From NCBI GenBank assembly GCA_038065015.1, contig JBBTRU010000001.1, positions 1 to 51,416 of the forward strand: DNA of 51,416 nucleotides. The letters run 5' to 3'. The stretch's first letter is position 1. Each line of letters starts with the position of its first letter. The notes beneath the pieces were generated by a model, which ran no database searches, was not told the DNA's origin, and worked only from the letters and a program-made list of their open reading frames with translations. This stretch comes from CAIPSZ01 sp038065015. Its GTDB lineage: Bacteria; Patescibacteriota; Patescibacteriia; PEXW01. Below are positions 8,052 to 19,600 of this stretch, one piece after another. The position numbers were made by a program, and so were the translations under genes.

Positions 8052-8504
8052 CTACTGCTTGAGCGAACCAGCCACGATGTCGCCTTCTTCGGTGTACGCT
8101 CCGCCCGTATCGACGACCAGGGATAGTTCGGTAAGGCGGGAGGCAGTGAGTGCTTGCTTGGTGGCCATGGGTGCCTTGGGCTTGGCGGCCGGCGGGGCGG
8201 CAAAACGGTATTCGTATTCCGTGTCTTCCTTGTGCCAGAGGCGCAGCTTGGGCAGGCGCGTGGTTTGCAAAATTGAGAGAATAAAATAGTGGAACGGCCG
8301 GCCGTTAATTTTTACAAAGGCGAGCAGGAACATGAAGCCGGACCAGAAAATAAACAGGAAAATAAAAGTGAGCATGCTGAAAATTTTCAACTGCAAGAAA
8401 GACATAATGCCCCAGAACAAAATGAGGATGAACTGGCGAACCGTGAAGGGTCCTAAAATTTTATCCTCGACATCGATAAATTGTGGAACAACGAACTGCA
8501 TCAT
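8052..8504 (-). CDS. prgI: PrgI-family membrane protein
   Basis: 150 residues from the ATG at 8504; a second ATG follows directly at 8501. An upstream TTG at 8519 keeps the frame open, but PrgI relatives begin at MQFVVPQFI, so the ATG pair is preferred. The N terminus reads MMQFVVPQFIDVEDKILGP followed by VRQFILIL, the PrgI signature, then hydrophobic segments at about 21-45 and 45-64 and a polar C-terminal half containing Pro/Ala-rich stretches. PrgI proteins are small inner-membrane components encoded beside virB4 in monoderm-type conjugation systems. The gene is 3 bp upstream of the TraC-like gene and 18 bp after the previous stop. Confidence 0.87.
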   Translation of the reverse strand: MMQFVVPQFIDVEDKILGPFTVRQFILILFWGIMSFLQLKIFSMLTFIFLFIFWSGFMFLLAFVKINGRPFHYFILSILQTTRLPKLRLWHKEDTEYEYRFAAPPAAKPKAPMATKQALTASRLTELSLVVDTGGAYTEEGDIVAGSLKQ

Positions 8505-8522
8505 ACGAATTGCAGGCAAGGC

Positions 8523-9899
8523 TTAGTAACGGAATTGGCGCATGAGCGCCCCGATCGCTTCGAATTCTTCGGGGGTGAGCGTGGGCGTGTGCTGCACTTT
8601 CAGCAAGTCTATAATTTCGGCTACTTCTTCTTTGCGTTCCATGGCCATTTGCCCCAGCTGCAGGTAGGCCTTAAACGTGGGTGACTGGCGGAATGCCGCA
8701 ATGCCGGCGGCCCGCTGGGCAAACGAATCGCGCGTGAGGGCGTCCATTTCTTCGGCAATCTTGCCGATGCGCGCACCCGCGCTGTCGCCCAGGCGGCGAA
8801 AATCATCCAAAGAAAGGTTGCCAAGGACTTCCACCGGGCCCATTACACGTGATGGCGCGCGCACATCGGTAACCATTTCGCGGTAGCTGGGTTCGGGCCG
8901 GGCGGTCATGGCCGCCGGGCGCGGCGCAGCCGGGCGAGCAACAGGCGTGCTTGCCGGCCGAACCATTGCGGCAGGCGCTTGCATTGGCCGCAACCACGGC
9001 GGTGGCGCCACTGAAGGTTTGGGGGCAACCGGGGCGGTGGCGGCCTTTACTGCTATTACTGGCTTTTGTACGGATTCCCTCCCACCTGTGGGGGGAGCCG
9101 AAGGCGGGTGCGACCCATCGGAAGCACCCTGGTCGGGGAGAGGGGCCGGCATCGCTGGCGGTGGCGTTGACTTGACCACAACCTTTGGCCCGCCCGCCAT
9201 CGGCTGTGCCTTAGGCGTTGCCGGGCGTGGCCTTCGATGGAGCTCTTCCACAATTTTTTCAAGTTCATTCACTATCCGGCTGGCGCGCGCCTCGTCAAAA
9301 CCCATGCCGCCAATTTTCAACGAGCGCTGTAGCATGTCCGTAGTCTCGCGCTTATCCCGCACATCCACCAGCCGCGCCTCGACAATTTTCTGCAAGCGCT
9401 TTCGCTGCATGTCGTCCAAGGTCAGCTTCTCTAGCTGGATAAACTTGGCCGTGACCTGCTCGGGGTTGGTGTCTACTAATGGCGGCGGCGCACTCTGCAG
9501 GGCGGCAGCGTGTTGGGCAATGTCCTGGTGGTCATCCGGATGCACCAGGTATTGCGAGGCGCCCGCCTGCGGTTGCAAAGGCATTTTTGGCACCTCGGCA
9601 GTGAGTACGTCTTTAACATCCGGCACGTCGAGCAAGTGGAACTTAAAAAACAAATCGTCCAGCATGTGCTTGGCCAGCTCTTTGCCTTTGCCGGCCGGCA
9701 CTTTGTACTGCAACTCCAGCACTTCATCCAGTTTTGCCGGGTCTACCTCTTGCACCATTACGCGCATAACCAGCTCGGCCAAGTTGACGCTGTAATCTTT
9801 CTCCAAGGTATCCAGCATACGCATAGCCGCAGGATCGGAGGCGCTAGCCTTCGCGGCATCGGGGAGCTTTTGAAATTTGAGGAGGAGGCTATCGGGCAT
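8523..9899 (-). CDS. Unrecognised soluble Pro/Ala-rich protein of the secretion operon
   Basis: 458 residues; no family recognised, no signal peptide or membrane helix. Two helical parts (about 1-225, with charged amphipathic helices such as DMQRKRLQKIVEARLVDVRD, and about 355-458) flank a low-complexity Pro/Ala-rich linker (about 225-350). Inside that linker residues 261-274 are encoded by a hairpin repeat that also occurs between genes at 46035-46074, so part of the linker is inserted repeat DNA read in frame. The gene lies 8 bp downstream of virB6 and just before prgI, so a cytosolic accessory role is likely. The C-terminal part (LKVQHTPTLTPEEFEAIGAL) does not match anything I can name. 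Confidence 0.65.
   Translation of the reverse strand: MPDSLLLKFQKLPDAAKASASDPAAMRMLDTLEKDYSVNLAELVMRVMVQEVDPAKLDEVLELQYKVPAGKGKELAKHMLDDLFFKFHLLDVPDVKDVLTAEVPKMPLQPQAGASQYLVHPDDHQDIAQHAAALQSAPPPLVDTNPEQVTAKFIQLEKLTLDDMQRKRLQKIVEARLVDVRDKRETTDMLQRSLKIGGMGFDEARASRIVNELEKIVEELHRRPRPATPKAQPMAGGPKVVVKSTPPPAMPAPLPDQGASDGSHPPSAPPTGGRESVQKPVIAVKAATAPVAPKPSVAPPPWLRPMQAPAAMVRPASTPVARPAAPRPAAMTARPEPSYREMVTDVRAPSRVMGPVEVLGNLSLDDFRRLGDSAGARIGKIAEEMDALTRDSFAQRAAGIAAFRQSPTFKAYLQLGQMAMERKEEVAEIIDLLKVQHTPTLTPEEFEAIGALMRQFRY
9079..9119. repeat. Hairpin repeat element inside a coding region
   Basis: On the minus strand this reads GATGGGTCGCACCCGCCTTC then GGCTCCCCCCACAGGTGGGAG. Almost the same sequence lies in the intergenic region at 46035-46074 (differences: T/A at one position and two extra bases). 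It is translated in frame within the Pro/Ala-rich linker of the 8523-9899 protein as DGSHPPSAPPTGGR. Confidence 0.8.
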
Positions 9900-9907
9900 T
9901 TTTGTGA

Positions 9908-12900
9908 TTAAATATTTTCGTCGCTGCCACCACCGGTACCACTGAACATGTTCTGCAAGCTGCCAAACTCGCTCTTGAACTCTTCGGCATTCCCGTCCCG
10001 CACGTGCTTTTCCATGCTGCCAATGTGCTTCTGGATTTCCGAACGACCCAGGTCGCTGAGTTTCTCGGATTTCTGTATTTCGGCAGCGTTATTCTTGATG
10101 TAACTCATAAGACCGCGCCAGACAATGCTGTTCTTGAGTGCGCTGTCCAAGACGTCGGCGGTTATCCCGGTTAGTTTACCACGAATTTCCGGCGGGGCGG
10201 ACTTGAAGACTTGCTGGATGTTCTGGGTGACGTTGGTAATGTTGGTGACGTTTGCTGCCGTCACGTCGGGTTCTTCAATAATGTCTCCCGTACCCCTTGT
10301 ACGGCCAGCAGCGCGCGTGGAAGTTTTGACGGTACGTTGAGACTGCGTAGATTCCTCTTTGGTCGCCACCGCTTGCTGTAATGCTGCTTGCTTTTCTGCA
10401 GTATTTTTACGTGCCGCCTCGGCCTTGGCCCGGGTCGGCTCCAGCTCGGCCTGCTCTTTGGCAATATCGTTGCGGTACGCCCCCATAAGCGTGTATGCAT
10501 TATCACGCTCGGCCTTACTCTTGGTACGGTCGTTATACGCAGCCTCATTCTTAGCATAATTATCCTGCAAACTCTTCAGCTTGGCATCTTTCTGTTTTCG
10601 GATGTTGGCATATTCCTGCTCGGCTTTTGCCTGCTCTTGCTGGGCAGCCTGGAATTCGTCTTTCTTTACCGACGTATCCATAACCTTCTGGGATTGCAAA
10701 ATACGCTCGCGCTGTTCATCCCTGACTTTTTCGTCTTCCCGACGGCGCTGCAACGGCGCGCCAACAAAATTCTTAACGCCTTGCCAGGCCTCACCGGCAT
10801 CCGCCCGCAATTTTCGGCCTGCCCCGGCTGCAGGCGGAACCACTACGTCTTCGAGTGCAGCTTCGTCTTTGGCGGTAAGTTTGAGGTCCACTCCTTTTGC
10901 TTCGGCCTTGGCTTTAAGCGCTAACGCCAAACCTGACTTGAGCTTCACAGCATCGGGCGATGTATCGGCCCAGCGACCTTGGTTGACCAAGCCCTTGGCC
11001 AAGTATTCATCAAACGCACGGTCTTCGCTCATCCCGGCGTGGTCAGACCGGTTGCGCTGGTCAGCAACAATTTCCTGGAATTCCTCGGGCGTAAATTGCG
11101 ACTTCATGGCTGCGCGGATAGAGCCATCATCATCCATGGCATCCAACTGCTTGTGCATGGCTTCTTCGGCCAGAATATTGCGCGCCGCCCCGCCCGACCG
11201 ATCAGCATTGATAAAGGTAATATCCTCGAGCTTCGATGGATCCTGTAACCGAGCTTGCGTTGCGCGCAAGGTGTTTTTCCGTGTTTGCAATGCAGCGCGT
11301 TGGGCTTCAATATCCTTGAGTTTTTCTGGGTCTGCCTGTGCCGGCGTCATCGGTCGGCCCGAGGCATCGAGCAGTTTACCAGCAGGCGTCTGCAATTGCT
11401 TTTCCTGCTGTGTGAGCTCAGCGAGCTCCGACTCTATCGAATCAACATCCCCTTGGATTTGCTGGTTGAGCACCCCGGCAATGCGCTTGATGGATTCTGG
11501 ATTACGCGTGTACCCGCCAGCAGTCGCTTTTACGCCTGCTTGGTTAAGCAAACCTTCACTTACGGCGAGGGTGTTTGACTTACCACTGTTGAACTTGCCC
11601 AAGCTGGTAATTTCGCTAGCGCCAGCCTTACCAGCTGCCAAGCGGTCCAGCACGCGCTGCTGCTGCCGCGCATTCTGCTGGTACTGTTGCTTGCTATAGT
11701 ACTTGCTTGGGTCGGCAATGTACTCGGCGCTTTTTTCAAATTCTTCTCCGTGCTGCGTGCGGAGTGCCTCGGTGCGTTGCTGCCGCTGATGATCAATGTC
11801 TTCTTGGGCAAGCACTTCGTCATCGGTATAGCGGCTGCCACGGGTAGCACCACCTCGGGCATTATCAATTGCCTCTTGCATTGATTGATTAACGTCAGAA
11901 TCAAATTTACTTTTATATTTGTCATTACGAAGACGTTCATCAAGTACGGGTAGTCCAACGCTTTTCATTACCGGGTCATCCCAATCTGATTTTTGCATGT
12001 CATTAAAATCAGCAAAGCTCATGCTCTTTATCTGATCGCGAAGCTTATTCTCGTAAAATGTACGCTCATCACCTGTGCTTGAGGATGCACGTACTGCCAG
12101 TAGGCCGGGGCTTTTCTTAAACAAATCTTTACGCCCCTTCAGTCCATCAGAGTCAATCGCCGATTCTGTAAACTCTCCAGGCTCACCACCAACTTTTGGC
12201 TTCTTCGAATAACCAATGTGTGCTTCATAGGCCGAAAGAATTTGCATCTTCTCTTCATTGGAGTAGCCGGCGAGCCCATGGGTCTTCATGGCATTCTCCA
12301 TAGCAGCCTTTTGGTACCCGCGGCCAGAAAGTGTTGCGGGATTCCCGAGGAGAATATCTCGCTCACCCTGTCCTTCTAAGAATTTCGCTGATGCGGCGTC
12401 CTTATCCTCCGACTTCATTCGTTGCTGTCGCAAAACGGCCTGCTGCTTTCGTGCGGCACCTTGGATTCCCAAAAAGTTCATTTTAGAGGCTAAACCCAGT
12501 GCTCCTTCACCCACACGGTACGCCGTAGGTTTTACCAAATCTGCTGCCCGCCCACCGGCAAATCCACCAAGTTTCTTCGCAATATTAAACGGCGCCATTG
12601 CACCGGCGGCGCCCAGGCGGTTAATATTCCCCATCCACTTACCGGCCACGTTACCGGCCACACCGCCGGCTTTGGTAGCCTGTTGTAACCCGGCCACCAG
12701 CATGCCCACGGCAACAATGTAATTAATAATTGAAGCAGTGGTCGTCGCCGCTCCCGCAAAGACCGGCTTATCCTGCGCGCCAGTTTGCTGGCTGGCAATC
12801 GTATCTTTAATTTGCACGTCGGGGAGTATGGTCGTATTCGAAAATGAAATGACGGTGAGCGCCAGCCACAAGAAAAAAGCGATAACCGGCCCTTTAATAA

Positions 12901-13699
12901 GCTGGTTCGAAAAATCCCGCCACCAGCTGCCCCACCAGCTGCCTAAGGAACCGGGCAGCACCGCCACCATGTAGGCCGTGGGCGCCAGGACAATGTAGAT
13001 CCAGAGCATGACAATGCGCTGGGCCAACAGCACCACGAAGATGCCCACCACCACCAGGGCAATGAACAGCATGACTACCGCAACGAATACCGAACCGAGC
13101 ACGGAGAGCGGGTTTATATCGCCACCCTGCGCACTTATATCTTGGGAAAAACTGACAATTTTATCAATGCCAAAGCCTTTCGTCAGGTTGCCGGCGGCCA
13201 TGTCTTTAAAGGCGTTGACAAAAGTGAGCATGACCACCTGCGAAAGGTCGATGAAGAATGCAGCAATGGTTTTGGAGAAGTTTATCAAGATGGCCATCAT
13301 AATGAGCTTCCGCAGCATGCTGGTGTAGCGGTACTCCTGAATTTGGAACACCGTACCAATAGATATCAGCAGCAAAGCCACAATGAAGAACATGTTGGCC
13401 ACATCGCGCGTCACTGCCCAGCCGGTCTGCACGGCCGGGGCATTGATGAAGTCGTTGTACTGCGCTATCCACACCAAAATATCTATAAACTTAATAAGCA
13501 AGCTGCCGAGAACATTCAGGATTATCGTCAGGAACCAGCTCACTATGGACACCACGCCATTGCCGAGTGCCGAAAGTGCCTGCGCGTGTGCGCCGGCCGG
13601 CCAGATGGCCACAATCGCGATTATCCCAACGCACAGCACCACCCCCTGGCGGGGATGTGCTTTAAGGTGCTGCCAGAATTTTCGAAAGGAAAAACTCAT
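9908..13699 (-). CDS. VirB6/TrbL-like polytopic membrane protein with very long hydrophilic tail
   Basis: 1263 residues. A signal-like hydrophobic segment (18-38, ending AHAQ) is followed by about six membrane segments (roughly 45-78, 98-118, 130-160, 198-250, 268-288, 318-342), including the Trp-rich loop LGSWWGSWWRDFSNQLIKGP at 252-271. This is the layout of the VirB6/TrbL channel protein. From about 345 to the end the protein is hydrophilic, mostly helical, with clear coiled coil around 980-1180 (many E, K, Q, A). Standard VirB6 is about 300 residues, so the tail of about 900 residues is an extension of the kind called extended VirB6. The stop is 8 bp before the next start; the start overlaps the giant's stop by one base (TAATG at 13697-13701). 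The tail's side of the membrane cannot be decided from sequence. Confidence 0.82.
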   Translation of the reverse strand: MSFSFRKFWQHLKAHPRQGVVLCVGIIAIVAIWPAGAHAQALSALGNGVVSIVSWFLTIILNVLGSLLIKFIDILVWIAQYNDFINAPAVQTGWAVTRDVANMFFIVALLLISIGTVFQIQEYRYTSMLRKLIMMAILINFSKTIAAFFIDLSQVVMLTFVNAFKDMAAGNLTKGFGIDKIVSFSQDISAQGGDINPLSVLGSVFVAVVMLFIALVVVGIFVVLLAQRIVMLWIYIVLAPTAYMVAVLPGSLGSWWGSWWRDFSNQLIKGPVIAFFLWLALTVISFSNTTILPDVQIKDTIASQQTGAQDKPVFAGAATTTASIINYIVAVGMLVAGLQQATKAGGVAGNVAGKWMGNINRLGAAGAMAPFNIAKKLGGFAGGRAADLVKPTAYRVGEGALGLASKMNFLGIQGAARKQQAVLRQQRMKSEDKDAASAKFLEGQGERDILLGNPATLSGRGYQKAAMENAMKTHGLAGYSNEEKMQILSAYEAHIGYSKKPKVGGEPGEFTESAIDSDGLKGRKDLFKKSPGLLAVRASSSTGDERTFYENKLRDQIKSMSFADFNDMQKSDWDDPVMKSVGLPVLDERLRNDKYKSKFDSDVNQSMQEAIDNARGGATRGSRYTDDEVLAQEDIDHQRQQRTEALRTQHGEEFEKSAEYIADPSKYYSKQQYQQNARQQQRVLDRLAAGKAGASEITSLGKFNSGKSNTLAVSEGLLNQAGVKATAGGYTRNPESIKRIAGVLNQQIQGDVDSIESELAELTQQEKQLQTPAGKLLDASGRPMTPAQADPEKLKDIEAQRAALQTRKNTLRATQARLQDPSKLEDITFINADRSGGAARNILAEEAMHKQLDAMDDDGSIRAAMKSQFTPEEFQEIVADQRNRSDHAGMSEDRAFDEYLAKGLVNQGRWADTSPDAVKLKSGLALALKAKAEAKGVDLKLTAKDEAALEDVVVPPAAGAGRKLRADAGEAWQGVKNFVGAPLQRRREDEKVRDEQRERILQSQKVMDTSVKKDEFQAAQQEQAKAEQEYANIRKQKDAKLKSLQDNYAKNEAAYNDRTKSKAERDNAYTLMGAYRNDIAKEQAELEPTRAKAEAARKNTAEKQAALQQAVATKEESTQSQRTVKTSTRAAGRTRGTGDIIEEPDVTAANVTNITNVTQNIQQVFKSAPPEIRGKLTGITADVLDSALKNSIVWRGLMSYIKNNAAEIQKSEKLSDLGRSEIQKHIGSMEKHVRDGNAEEFKSEFGSLQNMFSGTGGGSDENI

Positions 13700-16600
13700 T
13701 AGCGAATAATCACAATGTCATCCGGTAGCGGTTCCCAGTAAGAACTCTGCGTTGATGGGAACGAGTACGAGTATGGCGCGTTCGGGTTCACGCACCGCCC
13801 ACCATTGCACCAATCCCAGTTATCCTGAATTTGCACACGTGGACGAGCGATGCAGTACTCCTTTCCAGCAACCGCCTGGTTAAAATCTGGAGAAAACTTG
13901 TCACCATATTTACCGGTGCCTTTATCGAAGCATTGACCAGTACCTTGCCCAAAAAGATAGACATGTGTAAAAGAATGGGGGTCAGCGGCATTGCTGCGAG
14001 GAGCAAAATTCCATCGAATAATCTCATCGCTATTACTATCACCATCCCAGTCGATTGCAATATTTTTCATGGGTAATTGCTCCTTATCTACGATGCTATT
14101 AAACTGGAGTTGTATAAGCTCGCCAGCACCAATAATAGTTACGCCAGATTCACGGTTTCCGACTTTTACACTTTCCACCAAGGGCGGAATACCACAATAG
14201 GCATTCGTGAGTGCTACTTGATTCGAGGACACTACATTTGCCTTGGCACGATCGTACACACCGCCACAAGCGGGCATTGTAAGGTAGTTATCCCGCCAAC
14301 CGGTTATGCGTGAATCTGTAGCGGTAATATCGACGTAGGTTTGCGTAGCTTCATCTAGCTGCCAAGCGCCGTAGACATTCGCGAAAAGCAGTTTCAAATA
14401 TGCGATACCTGTACTGGTTGCCTTGTTTGTGACAAATGCACCACCGCCTACATTTTGTGTTGAACCATAATCACATTTTTCCCCAGCAGTGCCACACTGC
14501 GCATCAGTGGTGCAGGCCTGACTTACTTTACTACCAGTCTGGCATACCTTGGCTGTACCGGCCCCAATACAGAAGCCCTTTGCTGCCGTACAGGTTGCGA
14601 TTTCGGCAAGTGTATTGCACGCGCTACCTGTGATACTGCAAATACGGCGCGAGCAATTACCGCCTGCGGCACAACCATAGACGCTGCTTGCGCGCACGTC
14701 TTGAGTTGCGCTCATCACATACACACCTTGCTTACCAGGTTCAACCGTATTATCACGAGTATCCCACTGCCCAGGATCTTCCAGGTGCAATTCTGGTGGC
14801 ACTATCGCGCCATACGGAGCTGTATCCTGTGAAGCCAGGTAACGTAAATCTGGCAGTGGGTAAGACTGACTACTCGTCCGATTCGACCAACTTGCATTAG
14901 TCCCGCCAGGTTGAACCACTTGGGCCACAACTTGGCAAATATCTCGTACTATAAAACGTATATCAAGCTTATAGTGGCCACCGCCACCAGAAGCATCGCA
15001 CATCCCAAAGTTAATTGTTGCGGTTCTTGTATTGGGATCAGCTGGCCATTGTACGCGCAATCCCCAAAGGTTGGTGTTGTCGTCGCTACCATCCCAGTCA
15101 TCGCAACCACTTGCATTAAACGCTGGACTCATGCCCGACCAAGTAAATGGCATATTACATTTTCTATCGCTCGCCGAGCCTTGGCCACCACAACCTGCGA
15201 CAAACCAAGCAGGGGTTGTTCCACTGCTTGCTGGGCAATTATCTGCATCGCAATAGTACTGCCCACTGGTACGATTCATTGTGAGAACAGTACCATTACC
15301 TGGGTGCCAATCACCATCTGCTGCAGACACTACTGCCTGTATAGTTTCCACTTGATTGAGTGAGTACCCATTGACAGTATACGACCAAGTTGCGCCCTCA
15401 TCTTCGGTTTCTTCCACAGTCCGCATGCTAATATTTGCACCCCGGCCGGCTGATTGTAAGCACATGTACAATGGATTTTGCCCACTATACCCCGCGGCTT
15501 CCACCCGGCCAAAAATATTTCGTTCGCCTGCGAGTAAATCAATGGGATACCAGCTCAAACACCCGGTGGGATTGCGCGGGTCTGGTTCCAAGCAGTACCC
15601 TTGCCAACCGTCGAAACGTTTTCCAGTATCATCCTGATAACCACACGAAAGTGCTGTTGAATTTGGGTACGCACGGCAAGAACGAGCAATATATGCATCA
15701 TTACTTAACTGACCGGTAATGCCGCTCGTTGTAGCGGGCAGTGGATCGTCCACGTTGAGGACAGGCAGCACAGAAACATCATCAATCGCTATTGCCGTAC
15801 GATTGTTACTGGGTACTAAGAAGTACACCATACCCGTGCTTTGATCGAAAGGCTGGTGCGTGCTATTCCCATTATTATCAAACGCAGTGTTCCCCTGGGC
15901 CTGTGTAGCGTTAGCACTTAACGTGAGCGGGCCAATGACGAAACGCTGCCACTGGGTGGTGGGCTTAACATTACCGTACCATGCATTGGTCGAGATGATC
16001 CCAGCAGTGGCACTGGAAGCTATACCTGCACTAATTTTCGTGTCGGTCAGTAATCGGTCTGGGCTCTGGACGTAACGAATGTTAAATGAGAGCACATACG
16101 TACGGTCGGGGGTCAAGCGGTTTGCCATGGCTGCAGTGGTGGTACGAATAACGGTCGGACGGGATCCACCAATTGATGGGGTGGCTTGCAGGAAAGGATT
16201 CACAGTCACGGGTGCGGTCGTATTGCCAACAGCTAAGGTTTGACTGGTCGTGAGAGCGAGCACACTACCATCGGTAGTTGAATCGGCTTGCAAAGTCCAT
16301 CCGCTCTCACTTAAAATTTTTGATTTATTAAACGTACCGTTCAGCACGTCATCGGCCACGGCCACGCCGTCGTTGCCCACTTGCGGGGCCACCCCGAACA
16401 AATACTTGCCATTGAGAATTTGATTCCCCGCCCATTGCAAACCGGCCAGCACCAAGCCGCTCTTGTTGCGCAGGTCTTCCCGGCTGTAGGCGGCCGTGTT
16501 GCCCGTAAAGTTCATGGGCTTGCACACGCCGGCGCCGCAATCCGCATCTACCACGCAGGTTTGCTTCGCATTGTTGCTGCAGCGCATTTCGTCTACAAAG

Positions 16601-19600
16601 TGGTTGCACTGGCCGCTGGGGCTAAAACTGTCGCAGGTGGCTAGGCCGAGGGTAAGATTTTCTTTTTGGCCATTCGGCTTGGTGCTTTCGATGGTGGTAG
16701 TTGGCGTTAGCCACTGGCTGCACTGCCGGTCGCGCTGCACTTTTAGCAGCACGTTACTGTCGCACAGTTCGGGGTGGTCGGCGCAGGCGGCCGGGCTGCC
16801 CGTGGCATCCGGATCGGTCGGCGAACCGCCGATGGGGCTCTGGTCGACATCGTAGGCCAGTGTCGCATTCGAAAGATCGTTGAAGAGTCGGCAGCCTTGC
16901 TTGTCGCCCACCTGGCCGTTGCAGCTGGTGGAATCTACGCTCTGCCGAATAACCGACGTGTTGGTGGTGCTGTTGACTTGCAGGTTATCCAGCCAGTAGC
17001 CGGTGGTGCCGCCCACTGCGCCGGCAATGACATTGCAAGTGACGGCATTACCCGAGAAGAACCGACCGCTAACCCGGAGCGCTGCCGTGTCGCCAAAGCG
17101 GTCGGCCGGAATGCGAAGGGTGGTGCTAGTATTATCGTTAAACAAGCTGCCATCGGGCGAGCTCACCGGCGCATCGCCGCCCTGCGCATTTTTGCAGCTC
17201 ACCAGGCCCAGCCGAAAGTCCTCAGTCATTGCCGCGCTGCCCTTGGCCACGTCGGCACTTACCACGTAGTACGCGTTCGCATCCAGGCTCACGGTTTGCG
17301 TAAAGGTGCCCTGGTTGGTAATAATTGCGCGCACCGCTTGCGAGCCGTTGTTGGGGACGTAGGCCTGCAGGCTCGCACTGACGCCACTCCAGCCTTGGGG
17401 CAGGCTGCCGTTGGCAACTTCGAAATTTCCATTGGTTGTCAAACTGGCGCCGGTGCCAAGTGGGTCCAAGAAGTTACCGCAGCCGTTTTGCTCGGCGGGA
17501 CAGAGTCCGGCGTAGCCGCCATTAGGCACCGCGGGCGGGATGTTGTTGAGCTCGCGCACCGGGCAGGGCGTATCCGTGCCAGCAATGTACCAACCCGCGG
17601 ACTTGTTGCCCGAAACATCGCGGTAGCTGCAGACTTTGCTGCCCGGGTTGCGGAAATAGGCATTGCCGCCTTCGGACAAAGTGTACTCCTCGCAGAACAG
17701 CGCTCCGCGGCCGCACATAATAGTGGTATAGGTGTCGGGGTTATCCCGCAGGTACACGGTTTCCATATTTTGCAGCTTGCCGCTGGCATCGAAATTCTCT
17801 TTGCCCAAGGCGCGGCAACCCTTCTCCTCGGCGCGGCAGGCTTTGGTCGGGTCGTTTACCCAGAATTCCACTTCGTCGGCATCGGTGTCGACTTTGTCGC
17901 CGGGGTACGGGTTGCTGCTAAACGGCGTGCCATCAGAAAGGAACTTGGTAAGCGCAGTAACATCCCCAACGTTGACATTCCCATCGGCATTCGTATCACC
18001 CGCTTCTAACGGGAAGGGCTTTGGGCCGCCAGAGAACATGTAGGCCGCTAGGTAATTAATGTCGGCGCTATCCACCTTGCCGCTGCCGTCTACGTCGCCG
18101 CGCTGGCTGGGGAAGGTAACGCTGGATGCAAACGCATCGGTAGAATTTTTAGTGTTGATGAGTGCCTCGCACCCCACCACTTCGGACTTGCAGAGTTTGC
18201 TAAAGCCGGAGTACGTGTTTACCACGTTGCTGCGGTTGCGGTATTCCTGGCAGCCTTCGAAGCCACCACACGCCGTCTGGCTGGCTTTAATGCGGTAGGT
18301 GCTGTCCGAAATCTCGGTGAGCACAAGGTTATCTATGTAGAAATCTGCACCCAGTACCGACAGGACATTGGTGCCTGCGGTTGCGAAGCTAACGTTCGTG
18401 GGTCCCAGGGTGTAGGCGTTCCAATCTGTCCTCACCGACACGGTACCCATAGACACGGCACTGCCGTTTTGCAAACGGGCTTCCACATCTACATTGGCAC
18501 CGGTATTACTCTTGGCCCAGAACGCCAGGACGTAGCTCTTACCCTGCACCAAGGGCTGGTTGGTTGCCTGGGCATTGGTGGTGACGTGCAAAGAATGCCC
18601 GCCAAAGGTTATGCTCTCGGTGGTGGGGTTAGTTGGATTGCCACTGACCACCCACGGGCTGGACGAGCCGTTTTCAAATTCGCTCTTGAGAATTGTACGG
18701 GTGTTGCTGCCGGTGTTGCCCACATACTCGCGGCAACCCACAGCCGCGGCCGAGCAGGAAAGGGATTTTGTGGCATCGGCGTAGTACACGTTGCTATCCA
18801 CGGTGTTGCGGTAGGGGTGGCAGTCAGCAGTGCCTTCGATAAGGCGCGAGCGCAAGCGGTAGTACACATTGCTTGGATTGAGATCATCGTAGTACTGGCC
18901 GCAGTCTGGATCGGTGCCAAAGGTCGCCTGGCAGTCGATAACTGCTGTTTGCGGGCTGGTGTTGTCTACGCAGTTGAGCGGCAAGGTCTGCCCGGTGTCC
19001 AGGTTGGTACACGGGCCGCTCCCCGCATTACTCTGCTTCAGGCGGTACTGTTTTAACTGGTAGCCGGATTCATTGTCGCCCACCCAGGAATAGTAGTTTT
19101 TCAAGCCCGGGTCGTTGGGCTGCACGCAGAGTTGGAGCTTGGTAAACTGCGCTTTGCCTTCGCCGCCCTGCGCCACCTGGTCTAGGTTGGTATACGCCTC
19201 GCAACCCACATCGGTAGCAGTGCACTGCGTACCGGTTTTGGCAATGAAAGAGACGAGCGGCTGGCAGTCTGCAGGGTTATTACTGCAAGCTGATGCCAGA
19301 GTTGGATCGCACGATGTAAACTTCGTCGGGAGGTCGCTCTTGCAGTAAAACCCGGTGCGCGTGTCGTGCGCTTTCAGCACCCCGGTGGTGGGCTGCTCGC
19401 GGAACGTGGCGCAGCCGGCTTTGTCGGCCGGGCAGCTAATGCCGCCCTTGGCTGGCACGGCTGTACCGCCCGCCGTCGGGGTGAACAAATCGCAACCCAC
19501 ATCCGCGGCAGTACATTTGGAAATAAACTTGCTGCATGCCGGCGGGTCCGTTGCCACATTGCCCGTACAGGCCAGGCCGTCGGCCGGCCGCTTGAGGTGC

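Noticed and set aside
10581..11699. 372-codon open frame on the plus strand, Ser/Ala/Cys-rich
   Set aside because: Antisense to the coiled-coil tail of the VirB6-like gene.
16774..18009. 411-codon open frame on the plus strand
   Set aside because: Antisense to the Cys-rich giant, composition typical of a shadow frame, no motif.
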